From G020354785 sp964580815 (GTDB taxonomy: Bacteria > Bacteroidota > Bacteroidia > Bacteroidales > UBA10428): 5,855 nt of DNA. The stretch is taken from assembly GCA_964580815.1 (NCBI GenBank), contig CAZOLY010000191.1:1-5855 (forward strand), in the 5' to 3' direction. Below the pieces are notes generated by a model, which did not search any database, was not told where the DNA came from, and saw nothing but the letters and a program-made list of their open reading frames with translations. The position numbers and the translations under genes are program-made. The stretch's first letter is position 1; every line of letters starts with the position of its first letter. Positions 1 through 5,855 of the stretch are shown here, one piece after another.

Positions 1-828
1 ATGGGACTTTATAATAGCGGCAACCCTGAAGCTCCGATGATAGTGATTAACGAGATAATGTATAACTCTTCTGTTAATCATAATTCAGGAGACTGGGTAG
101 AGCTGTTCAATAATACGGGGTTAGCGGCTGATCTGTCAGGAATGAAGATCAGGGATGAAAGGGACGATCATGAGTTTACAATCCCAGGCGGCACGATTCT
201 GCCATCAACCGGATTTGCAATAATTTGTGAAGATACTGCCCTTTTTAAATCAGTATATCCGGATGTTGCAATACTATTGGGAAATCTGGGATTCAGCCTG
301 GGCAGCAATGATGAGGTCAGGTTATTTGACAGGAACGGGCTCATGGTTGATGATGTTGATTATGACTCACAAGCCCCGTGGCCTGTTATCGAAGATAATG
401 AGTTTTACAGTATAGTTTTGAAAAATCCGAACTATGACAACAGCCTGCCTGAAAGCTGGAGTAAATCGAGTCAGCCAGGCGGTAATCCGCAGACTTATAT
501 AAAGGAAACTGAAAGTGACGGGCATTATGGTGCACCACAAGGGAATATTATGCGGGATTTTATAATATACCCCAATCCCTGTACGGATAATGATATCAGC
601 ATAGGTTTTAATCTTTTGCGCAAAGCCGACCTTACCATATCATTATTTAACATCCTGGGCGAAAAGATTGATATACCGGTAAATAATATTCATCTTGGTG
701 AGGGAACACAGACGTTACGCTTTAACATAGCCAGTGTTCCCGGCGGCATGTACTGTTTAATGATCAGGCTGAGTGGCAGGGATTTTGCAGATAAGGTATA
801 TACTGCAAAAATTGTAAGGGTGAGATAG
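1..828 (+). CDS. Lamin-tail-domain protein with T9SS C-terminal sorting domain (5' end probably missing)
   Basis: This is the C-terminal 275 residues of a secreted protein. Residues about 13-165 resemble a lamin-tail domain (LTD), an Ig-like beta fold common in bacterial surface proteins and nucleases: an I-V-I-N-E-I-M-Y opening strand, DWVELFNNTG at 31-40, DLSGMKIRD at 44-52, then SLGSNDEVRLFD at 99-110. A low-complexity linker (about 165-185) leads to a type A Por/T9SS sorting domain at 188-275, with the hallmark YPNP at 190-193, LFNILGEKI at 215-223, GGMYCLMIRL at 248-257 and the terminal AKIVRVR. In the family this tail directs export across the outer membrane, is then cleaved, and the protein is usually anchored to the surface. 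No signal peptide is visible although T9SS cargo needs one, so the ATG at base 1 is probably an internal Met and the gene starts upstream. LTD plus sorting tail often follows a CotH-kinase or nuclease domain, but that part is not visible. The stop is TAG at 826-828. The domain calls are firm; the biological role is unknown. Confidence 0.85.
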   Translation: MGLYNSGNPEAPMIVINEIMYNSSVNHNSGDWVELFNNTGLAADLSGMKIRDERDDHEFTIPGGTILPSTGFAIICEDTALFKSVYPDVAILLGNLGFSLGSNDEVRLFDRNGLMVDDVDYDSQAPWPVIEDNEFYSIVLKNPNYDNSLPESWSKSSQPGGNPQTYIKETESDGHYGAPQGNIMRDFIIYPNPCTDNDISIGFNLLRKADLTISLFNILGEKIDIPVNNIHLGEGTQTLRFNIASVPGGMYCLMIRLSGRDFADKVYTAKIVRVR

Positions 829-861
829 TATGCGTGTAAGGCAAACCAGCCCAGGCATCTT

Positions 862-885
862 CTTAACTGATCAGATCATGTTAAG
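862..885. terminator. Weak hairpin in the convergent intergenic spacer, possible terminator
   Basis: The 87-bp spacer between the convergent stop codons (829-915) holds an imperfect inverted repeat: CTTAAC (862-867) plus TGAT (868-871), a CAG loop (872-874), ATCA (875-878), one unpaired T (879) and GTTAAG (880-885). An outer GCAT/ATGC pair (855-858 with 889-892) could extend the stem across an internal loop. On the plus strand a T-rich stretch (898-908) follows about 12 bases downstream, which is rather far for an intrinsic terminator. On the minus strand no U-tract follows the stem. The stem is AT-rich and so not very stable. Its position between two converging genes suggests termination for the lamin-tail gene, but the structure is below a confident call. 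Nothing else is seen in this spacer. Confidence 0.3.
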
Positions 886-915
886 CATATGCAGGCGTTT
901 ATTTTGTTATAAGAG

Positions 916-2682
916 CTAAAGTTTCTTGCTTATTGAAAAGATGAATTCAATGCCTTTATCAGGTTTACTCTTGACAGATATTTCTCCTTTATGAAACATT
1001 ACGGCATTTTTTACAATAGCCAGTCCGAGACCTGTCCCCCCTTCTTTACGTGACCTTCCTTTATCTATCCTGTAGAATCTTTCGAAAATCCGCGGCAGGT
1101 ATTCTTCCGGTATGCCTGTCCCGTTGTCAGAGTATAAGAAATAATAGTAATCTTCATCTTCAAAAAAAGTGTCAATATTTATAACCAGATTGTTGCCTGC
1201 ATAATTGATGGTATTGTCAATTAAATTTCTGAATATTGAATAAATCAATATCTGGTTGCCTCTGACAGATTTTTTCTTATCAATGGTCAGGTGTACCTTG
1301 ATTTTCTTTTCTTTTAATTTCATTTGAACATCATCAACAACACTCTCTGCGATCTCTCTTATTTTTAATAATTCAATATTATACAGATTACCTGCTTCTT
1401 CAATCTTTGTTAACAGGGAGATGTCGTTAATAAGATTTGACAGTCTGCACGCTTGCTGATGGGCCCTTTCTATAAAATAATCCTTTTTTTCAGGTTCGAT
1501 ATTACTATTCAAGAGGGTTTCGAGATAACCCATAATTGAGCTAACAGGGGTTTTTAATTCATGGGCAATGTTATTAGTCATTTCCTGCTTGATACGTTTT
1601 CGTTTTTCAAGCTTGCTGATATCGGCTATCAGTATTTCAAAGCTATTATCATTAAAAACAATGCACTTTACTTCAAAAGATTTGTTATCCTTATTAATTG
1701 TCACATCCATGCTTTCAGGGTATGCCCCGGAATCAGACTGATTACTGATTATCTGTTTATCAATAAAATAGTTAACTTCCTTGAATTCCTTTATTTCGAA
1801 AATGTGATCGGGAAGAATTATAGGTTTGTCAGAAATAATATTAGCATATTGAATAAAATGATTGTTTGCCAGCAGTTTCTTTTTCTGCTGTGAGAATATT
1901 GCTATTCCTTCCTGCAAAACATTCAGATGGCGTATTAATCTCTCTTTCTCGGTTGTAAGCTCATCCTTTGCAACTCTAAGGTTATTATATATCTGGATTA
2001 TCTGTTCGCTGATAACACCAAGTTCATTCCTGGGGAAACTCAGTTCTTCATCAATAATCTCGTTCCTGGCTGCCTTTAATGAAAAATCCTTAAGCTGTGA
2101 GATGGATTTTCCTAATTTGTCAGAGACATAGGCAAGTGAAGCCCAGATGACAAAGAATAAAACAATAATAAAGAACAGAAATAAGCTTTCTGCTTTCAGA
2201 AAATCTTTAACATTAATATTATATACTATTGCGGTTCTCACAAAATACCTGTTAAATAACCTGGCATAATAGTAATAATCCTTCTTTGTCGTTGCCGATC
2301 TTCTTATCCTGTGCCCGTATTCACTATGCATAGCCATTTGTACCTCGGGCCTTTTTATATGATTTTCCATATTGACATAGTCTCTGACATAACTGTCATA
2401 CAATACTTTTCCATCATATCTGATGACAGTTATTCTAATATCACTGTCAATAAATCTTGTAAGCGAATCAAGCATATGAAATCTGTCCGCTTCATATATG
2501 TTATTCTGTATGATATAACTGTTGACAAGTTCGGTATATGTATCAAGTTTACTTTCAAGCTCCCTTATCCGGAACTGCTTTTCTCTTCTATACTGAAATA
2601 AAGTTATTACAATAATGAATGCTACGAATACAATGAAGAAATAGAAAAAGAGTTTATTTTTATAACTTAGTTTGCTAATCAT
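916..2682 (-). CDS. phoR: PhoR-like membrane sensor histidine kinase
   Basis: This 588-residue sensor kinase probably phosphorylates the adjacent PhoB-like regulator under phosphate limitation. TM1 is at about 11-30. A periplasmic sensor domain (about 31-165) carries a pattern typical of PhoR-type PAS/Cache-like sensors: R-I-T-V-I-R-Y-D-G-K-V-L-Y-D-S (83-97), MENH (105-108), RPEVQ (111-115) and YYYYA (136-140). TM2 is at about 166-187, followed by a HAMP-like segment (about 187-240) and a divergent PAS-like region (about 250-355). The HisKA domain has phospho-acceptor His374 in NIAHELKTP (371-379); Glu375 and Thr378 fit the E-x-x-T phosphatase pattern. The ATPase domain has the N box with Asn486 and Asn490, the G1 box DNGTGIP (519-525), the F box FERFYR (533-538) and the G2 box GGTGLGL (548-554), so all catalytic motifs are intact. 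The start lies 9 bp after the regulator's stop, with no clear Shine-Dalgarno. The kinase class is certain; the phoR name rests on the sensor pattern and on pst/phoU context. Confidence 0.88.
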   Translation of the reverse strand: MISKLSYKNKLFFYFFIVFVAFIIVITLFQYRREKQFRIRELESKLDTYTELVNSYIIQNNIYEADRFHMLDSLTRFIDSDIRITVIRYDGKVLYDSYVRDYVNMENHIKRPEVQMAMHSEYGHRIRRSATTKKDYYYYARLFNRYFVRTAIVYNINVKDFLKAESLFLFFIIVLFFVIWASLAYVSDKLGKSISQLKDFSLKAARNEIIDEELSFPRNELGVISEQIIQIYNNLRVAKDELTTEKERLIRHLNVLQEGIAIFSQQKKKLLANNHFIQYANIISDKPIILPDHIFEIKEFKEVNYFIDKQIISNQSDSGAYPESMDVTINKDNKSFEVKCIVFNDNSFEILIADISKLEKRKRIKQEMTNNIAHELKTPVSSIMGYLETLLNSNIEPEKKDYFIERAHQQACRLSNLINDISLLTKIEEAGNLYNIELLKIREIAESVVDDVQMKLKEKKIKVHLTIDKKKSVRGNQILIYSIFRNLIDNTINYAGNNLVINIDTFFEDEDYYYFLYSDNGTGIPEEYLPRIFERFYRIDKGRSRKEGGTGLGLAIVKNAVMFHKGEISVKSKPDKGIEFIFSISKKL

Positions 2683-2691
2683 CTTTTTAAA

Positions 2692-2874
2692 TTATTGATA
2701 TTCAAAACAATAACCATATCCTGAACGACTTATAATATATTTACCATACTTACCGAGTTTTTTTCTCAGGCGTGTAATATTCACATCAACCGTGCGATCC
2801 AATACATATACTTCATCTTCCCATACGAGGCCGAGCAATTCATCCCTGGAAAAAACCCTTCCGGGATGTTGCAT
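2692..2874 (-). pseudogene. C-terminal piece of the phoB-like gene, not a separate gene
   Basis: Read literally, the left-hand contig offers a 60-codon open frame beginning at an ATG (2872-2874) and encoding only the winged-helix half of an OmpR-type regulator (FSRDELLGLVW, then DRTVDVNITRLRKKLG). This Met is Met168 of the rebuilt regulator, inside the LYTLMQHP segment, not a true start. The frame stays open upstream to the contig edge at 2917. It should be merged with the receiver-domain part at 3018-3530. The label here marks an assembly fragment, not a genetically decayed gene. Confidence 0.88.
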
Positions 2875-3530
2875 CAGTGTATAAAGAATATTAAATTCCT
2901 TTTTTGTAAGTTTAACANNNNNNNNNNNNNNNNNNNNNNNNNNNNNNNNNNNNNNNNNNNNNNNNNNNNNNNNNNNNNNNNNNNNNNNNNNNNNNNNNNN
3001 NNNNNNNNNNNNNNNNNGGGATGTTGCATCAGTGTATAAAGAATATTAAATTCCTTTTTTGTAAGTTTAACATGTTTATTTTTTACTAATAGTTTTTTTG
3101 TTGCAGAATTAAGTTCAAGTTCATTTATTTTTATGTTTTTTTGAGTATTTTCTTCATCAAGGGTGCTTCTGCGTAATATTGCTTTTACTCTCACTATTAC
3201 TTCCCTTATTGAAAAAGGTTTTGTTATGTAATCATCTGCACCTACAGAGAACCCTGTGAGGGTATCATTTTCTGTATTTTTTGCGGTCAGGAATATTACC
3301 GGCGTTTTCAGTTTTTTCCTGTTTTTTATAACATCAGCAAGTTTAAGTCCGGACATACCGCTCATCATGATATCCAGTATAAACAGGTTATATTTCCCCA
3401 ATGGTCTGGATAAGGCTTCCTCAGCTGAAAATACGGTATCTACATTAAAACCTTCATTTTCAAGGTTAAACCGCAGAATCTCACAAATATCCTCCTCATC
3501 TTCCACAACCAGTATATTAATCTCATTCAT
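2692..3530 (-). CDS. phoB: PhoB/OmpR-family response regulator, one gene split by an assembly gap
   Basis: This is a DNA-binding response regulator, the likely partner of the downstream PhoR-like kinase. As written it is interrupted by 100 Ns and a duplicated 55-bp segment. Removing 155 bp (for example 2918-3072) leaves 684 bp, exactly 228 codons, giving an intact 227-residue protein of normal family length. The receiver domain (1-120) has acidic-pocket residues Glu10 and Asp11, phospho-acceptor Asp53, Thr82 in LTAKN, Tyr101 and Lys104 in TKPF. The winged-helix domain (about 130-227) has LTKKEFNIL (156-164), the recognition-helix pattern RTVDVNITRLRKKLG and a final SGYGYCF wing. The right-hand contig codes residues 1-171 (3530 down to 3018); the left-hand contig supplies the rest. 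Asp53 is followed by IMMSGMSG, with Ser where the family nearly always has Pro. The start ATG (3528-3530) lies 20 bp after the phoU stop, with an AT-rich leader. The family call is certain; the PhoB role is inferred from context. Confidence 0.9.
2863..2917. repeat. 55-bp direct repeat, left copy (contig-end overlap)
   Basis: These 55 bases, from GGGATGTTGCATC to TAAGTTTAACA, abut the left side of the N run and are identical base for base to 3018-3072. Both copies encode the same codons of the response regulator's DNA-binding domain on the minus strand. A length of exactly 55 with no mismatch, ending precisely at the gap, fits a de Bruijn graph k-mer overlap between two contigs rather than a biological duplication. 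Confidence 0.93.
2918..3017. other. Assembly gap of 100 Ns
   Basis: The run is exactly 100 Ns, a conventional placeholder for a gap of unknown size. It lies inside the response-regulator coding sequence. Because the flanking contig ends overlap by 55 bp and joining them restores the full reading frame, the true gap size is most likely negative (-55 bp), with no sequence missing. Confidence 0.97.
3018..3072. repeat. 55-bp direct repeat, right copy (contig-end overlap)
   Basis: This is the second identical copy of the segment at 2863-2917, starting immediately after the last N. It encodes the KLTKKEFNILYTLMQHP region of the regulator and continues rightwards into the rest of the gene. It is best read as the start of the right-hand contig, sharing its terminal k-mer with the left-hand contig. 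Confidence 0.93.
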
Positions 3531-3550
3531 AGTACTAATAATTAATTATA

Positions 3551-4231
3551 TTATACCTTTTTATGCCTGATATCTGTTCCTTCCAGTGCATAAACAGTAG
3601 CTTCTGCAATATTGACGGCAAGATTGGCAATATGTTCTATATATGAAACAATGCTCCTCAGGCTAACAAAACTTAACAGCACTTTTTCTATATCAGAAGT
3701 TGTTTTCCCTTTTTTAACAGCCTTTTCCAGTATTAACTGGTTCAGTTCGTCGTTAAATTTATCCATTTTTATAGTTTCAAGTGCTGCCGTAAGATCAGAA
3801 TTTGTGAACGAAAGTAAGGCATTTTGCACTAAATTAGTGCTGAATTTCAACATTTTATATATTGAATCCTTTGATTTTTCGAACAATTTTGCATTCTCAA
3901 TGTTCCTCGCTGATTTTATAATATTAATTATAAGATCCCCAATTCTTTCAATACTCAAAGTCATGTTATATATAGCAATTATTTTTCTCAGGTCTGAAGC
4001 AAACGGATTATAAAGTACAATTGTATTTATAACTTTTTCACTGATTTTTATCTCATATTTGTCAATTGTTTTCTCATTTTTTTCAAAACCTGCAAATATC
4101 TCTTTAGACATTATTATATCTCCCGAAATAATAATATCCTTAAGTCTTTTTAGTTGTAGAAGGATTATTTCCGAGACTCTTGAAAAATCATCAAAAATAT
4201 CTTCAATTGCAATTTCTTTTTTTATACTCAT
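3551..4231 (-). CDS. phoU: PhoU-like phosphate signalling adaptor
   Basis: PhoU is a cytoplasmic all-helical protein that couples the Pst transporter to the PhoR kinase and keeps the Pho regulon off when phosphate is plentiful. At 226 residues it has normal family length, with two three-helix PhoU repeats. The first carries the well-conserved segment around ASDLRKIIAIYNM (78-90) and SIERIGDLIINI (93-104), containing the E-x-x-x-D metal-binding motif Glu95/Asp99. The second (about 120-218) has the equivalent segment YIEHIANLAVNIAE (197-210). There Glu199 remains but the Asp is replaced by Asn203 and the usual following His by Leu204, so the second metal site looks weakened. The gene lies 24 bp after pstB and 20 bp before the regulator, as expected for pst operons. 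The leader (taataattaattaattttt) is AT-only with no Shine-Dalgarno. The family assignment is strong from motifs plus position. Confidence 0.92.
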   Translation of the reverse strand: MSIKKEIAIEDIFDDFSRVSEIILLQLKRLKDIIISGDIIMSKEIFAGFEKNEKTIDKYEIKISEKVINTIVLYNPFASDLRKIIAIYNMTLSIERIGDLIINIIKSARNIENAKLFEKSKDSIYKMLKFSTNLVQNALLSFTNSDLTAALETIKMDKFNDELNQLILEKAVKKGKTTSDIEKVLLSFVSLRSIVSYIEHIANLAVNIAEATVYALEGTDIRHKKV

Positions 4232-4255
4232 TTCGCAAAAATTAATTAATTATTA

Positions 4256-5059
4256 TTATCCGAATTTACCGGTCAGGTACTCTTCTGTTTTTTTATTGAC
4301 CGGCCTTGTAAACATATTCTTTGTTTTTCCATACTCAATAAGTTCCCCGAGATACATAAACATTGAATAATCAGAAATGCGTGCAGACTGTGCCATATTA
4401 TGGGTAACCAGAATTATTGTAAAATTCTTCTTGAGGTCCACCAGCAAATCTTCAATTTTGGCTGTCGCTTTGGGATCCAGGGCTGAAGTAGGTTCATCCA
4501 TTAATATTATATCGGGCTTATAAGCCAGTGCCCTGGCAATGCACAATCTTTGCTGCTGGCCGCCTGATAAAAAAGTACCTCTTTTAAAAAGGGAGTCTTT
4601 TACTTCTTCCCAGAGTGCTACTTCCCTGAGTGATGTCTCGACAACCTCATCTTTTTCTATTTTCCTTAATCTGGCACCATTCAGTTTAAATCCTGCAATT
4701 ACGTTATCATATATATTCATTGTGGGAAAAGGATTCGGACTTTGAAAAACCATTCCTATCTTTCTTCTCAATAATATAGGATTCATCTTGGTTATATCTT
4801 TATCATTAAGATATATTTTGCCTGTCATTTTAGTATTTGAATACAGTTCATGCAACCTGTTAATTGCGCGCAGCAAGGTACTTTTCCCGCAGCCTGACGG
4901 TCCCATTATTGCAGTGATAGAGTTTCTCTTAACACCCGCACTAACATTAATCACTGCAGGAGGATCCTCATTATAGGAAACTGAGAGCTTATCCATTAAG
5001 AGAATGGGATTTTTAAGAGTTATTATAGATTCTTCTTTTGTTACTATTGTGTCTTCCAT
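4256..5059 (-). CDS. pstB: Phosphate ABC transporter ATP-binding protein PstB
   Basis: PstB is the ATPase that powers phosphate import through the PstA/PstC membrane channel, acting on its cytoplasmic face. The 267-residue protein has Walker A GPSGCGKST (53-61), a Q-loop at Gln106 within FQSPNPFPTMNIYDN (close to the PstB hallmark F-Q-K-P-N-P-F-P), the PstB-type signature LSGGQQQRLCIARAL (164-178), Walker B IILMDEP (184-190) with catalytic Glu189, a D-loop SALD (192-195) and switch His220. All are intact. The signature and the NPFP segment separate PstB from other ABC ATPases. It has about ten more N-terminal residues than many PstBs, but starting at Met22 would remove part of the first beta strand, so the start at 5059 is preferred. 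That start also overlaps the pstA stop by 16 bp, suggesting translational coupling, and has an AGAGGA upstream. Confidence 0.97.
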   Translation of the reverse strand: MEDTIVTKEESIITLKNPILLMDKLSVSYNEDPPAVINVSAGVKRNSITAIMGPSGCGKSTLLRAINRLHELYSNTKMTGKIYLNDKDITKMNPILLRRKIGMVFQSPNPFPTMNIYDNVIAGFKLNGARLRKIEKDEVVETSLREVALWEEVKDSLFKRGTFLSGGQQQRLCIARALAYKPDIILMDEPTSALDPKATAKIEDLLVDLKKNFTIILVTHNMAQSARISDYSMFMYLGELIEYGKTKNMFTRPVNKKTEEYLTGKFG

Positions 5060-5855
5060 TTTTTGGCTATCCTCTTTGCAATGATATTAATAAACAAAAC
5101 AAATCCCATCAGAAACAGTGATGAGCTCCAAATTAAATCCACCAGGTTAGGATCATTGTAAAATTCCCATATTAATAAGGGAACCGCACTTGTAGGCTTG
5201 GTAATATCGAAATTAACTACCGAACTGCCCAGGGCTGTCATTAAAAGAGGAGCTGTCTCACCAAGTATCCTTGATATCCCAAGCAGTATTCCGGTTAGCA
5301 GTCCGCTTAATCCCGAAGGTATTAAAATTCTGAACAGTACTTTATGGTATGGCACTCCAAGAGCCATACCTGCTTCTTTAATTGTTGACGGTATCATCTT
5401 TAATGTCTCTTCGGTTGACCTGATAATCATTGGCAGCATCATTACAGACAGTGCCACACTTCCGGCAATGGCTGAGAATCCTTTGGTTACATTGACAACA
5501 ATCCAGGTATAAGCAACAATTCCCAGTATAATCGAAGGAACACCCTGCAGGATATCAGTAATATTTCTTAAAACATTTGAGAATTTACTGTTCTGGTTTT
5601 CATATAGATATATACCTGCAAATACTCCCACAGGGATTGCAATCAGGCAGGCAAAAAGCACTATTAACAAGCTCCCTGTGATTCCATTCACTATGCCTCC
5701 GGGAATAATTTCACCGTTTGCCTTAGCAACCATTGCTTCAAGGGTATTCGGAGTTGTCTCTGTGAAAAAGCTTAAATTAATCTGCCTGGCTCCTCTTTCC
5801 AGTAATTTTACAATAATAAGTATAAGTGGAAGCGTTGTCAGTACTGCCATGCAAA
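5044..5855 (-). CDS. pstA: Phosphate ABC transporter permease PstA (5' end outside window)
   Basis: PstA is one of two inner-membrane permease subunits (with PstC) forming the phosphate channel. About 268 residues are visible from the Met at 5850, and the frame stays open to the window edge. That Met lies inside a hydrophobic stretch (MAVLTTLPLILIIVKLL) that looks like the first membrane helix, and PstA usually has a short basic N-terminus before it, so the true start is probably upstream. Further helices are at about 58-82, 104-120, 126-143, 179-197 and 240-258. The EAA loop that docks on PstB is EAGMALGVPYHKVLFRILIP (159-178), followed by the PstA/PstC hallmark SRILGETAPL (193-202). The segment NLSFFTE (25-31) is also typical of PstA. 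The C-terminus is basic (AKRIAKKWKTQ) and its stop codon overlaps the pstB start. pstC and pstS would be expected further to the right. Confidence 0.94.
   Translation of the reverse strand, partial: CMAVLTTLPLILIIVKLLERGARQINLSFFTETTPNTLEAMVAKANGEIIPGGIVNGITGSLLIVLFACLIAIPVGVFAGIYLYENQNSKFSNVLRNITDILQGVPSIILGIVAYTWIVVNVTKGFSAIAGSVALSVMMLPMIIRSTEETLKMIPSTIKEAGMALGVPYHKVLFRILIPSGLSGLLTGILLGISRILGETAPLLMTALGSSVVNFDITKPTSAVPLLIWEFYNDPNLVDLIWSSSLFLMGFVLFINIIAKRIAKKWKTQ
5070..5075 (-). promoter_or_regulatory. Possible ribosome-binding site for pstB
   Basis: On the minus strand AGAGGA lies 10 bases before the pstB ATG, inside the 3' end of pstA. It is the only clear purine-rich Shine-Dalgarno-like site seen before a gene in this operon and supports the chosen pstB start. 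Bacteroidota rely little on Shine-Dalgarno pairing, and the hexamer also codes for part of PstA, so it may be coincidental. Confidence 0.35.

Noticed and set aside
227..415. A 62-codon open frame inside the lamin-tail gene in another frame
   Set aside because: It overlaps the conserved lamin-tail domain entirely and shows no domain of its own.
829..915. A small RNA or tRNA gene in the convergent spacer
   Set aside because: The spacer is only 87 bp and shows one weak hairpin with no tRNA-like cloverleaf or other recognisable RNA structure.
1561..2601. Plus-strand open frames opposite the sensor kinase (1561-1893, 1862-2131, 2311-2601)
   Set aside because: They lie antisense to a gene with complete kinase motifs, have no recognisable domain and look like reverse-strand shadows of AT-rich coding sequence.
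2863..3072. A biological tandem repeat or mobile-element target duplication
   Set aside because: The copies are perfectly identical, lie inside a conserved coding domain, end exactly at a 100-N placeholder and match a common k-mer length. A contig overlap explains all of this.
2874..3530. A stand-alone 218-residue response regulator ending in a short non-homologous tail
   Set aside because: Its last residues are read through Ns and then through the left contig in the wrong frame. After merging the 55-bp overlap the gene runs on into a normal winged-helix domain.
3531..3560. A sigma-70-like -10 box (TATAAT on the minus strand) before phoB
   Set aside because: It overlaps the phoU stop codon in an AT-rich spacer, has no matching -35, and Bacteroidota promoters use a different -7 consensus (TAnnTTTG), not seen there.
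3256..4370. Plus-strand open frames opposite phoB, phoU and the 3' end of pstB (3256-3570, 3612-4013, 4059-4370)
   Set aside because: Their hydrophobic translations arise from reading helix-rich or AT-rich genes backwards; there is no start context or known domain.
4539..5512. Plus-strand open frames opposite pstB and pstA (4539-4745, 4788-4976, 5198-5512)
   Set aside because: They are fully contained antisense to strongly conserved transporter genes and have no independent support.
1..5855. CRISPR array, insertion sequence, phage genes, defence system or other novel system
   Set aside because: There are no regularly spaced repeats, transposase-like frames, terminal inverted repeats or unexplained gene clusters; every sizeable region is accounted for by known families.

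Overview
The window is about 5.9 kb of AT-rich bacterial DNA. It looks like a scaffold from a draft or metagenome assembly, because it contains a run of exactly 100 Ns. Two things point to the Bacteroidota or a close relative in the FCB group. The first gene ends in a Por/T9SS-type C-terminal sorting domain, a secretion system confined largely to that group. Most of the genes also have AT-rich leaders without a clear Shine-Dalgarno sequence. The species cannot be named from this window.

Layout: positions 1-828 (+) hold the 3' part of a secreted, probably cell-surface protein with a lamin-tail domain followed by the T9SS sorting tail. A short convergent spacer (829-915) carries a weak hairpin. 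Everything from 916 to the right edge is one tightly packed minus-strand operon for phosphate uptake and phosphate sensing. Read in the direction of transcription it is pstA (5' end beyond the right edge), pstB, phoU, a phoB-like response regulator and a phoR-like sensor kinase. pstA and pstB overlap by 16 bp, and the other junctions are 24, 20 and 9 bp. The usual upstream partners pstS and pstC, and the main promoter with any Pho box, would lie beyond the right edge.

How the genes work together: PstA (with PstC) and PstB form the high-affinity ABC phosphate importer. PhoU links transporter activity to the sensor kinase PhoR. PhoR phosphorylates PhoB, which activates phosphate-starvation genes, probably including this operon. 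Transport, signalling adaptor and two-component system are therefore in one transcription unit.

The most important correction is that the response-regulator gene looks broken but almost certainly is not. The 100-N gap (2918-3017) is flanked by two identical 55-bp copies (2863-2917 and 3018-3072), the pattern left when two contigs sharing a k-mer-length overlap are joined with Ns. Removing 155 bp restores one uninterrupted 227-residue OmpR/PhoB-family protein. I looked for a novel system and did not find one. Beyond the assembly artefact, the points worth a second look are a PhoU with a degenerate second metal-binding motif, a Pro-to-Ser change next to the phosphorylation site of the response regulator, and the truncated lamin-tail protein.
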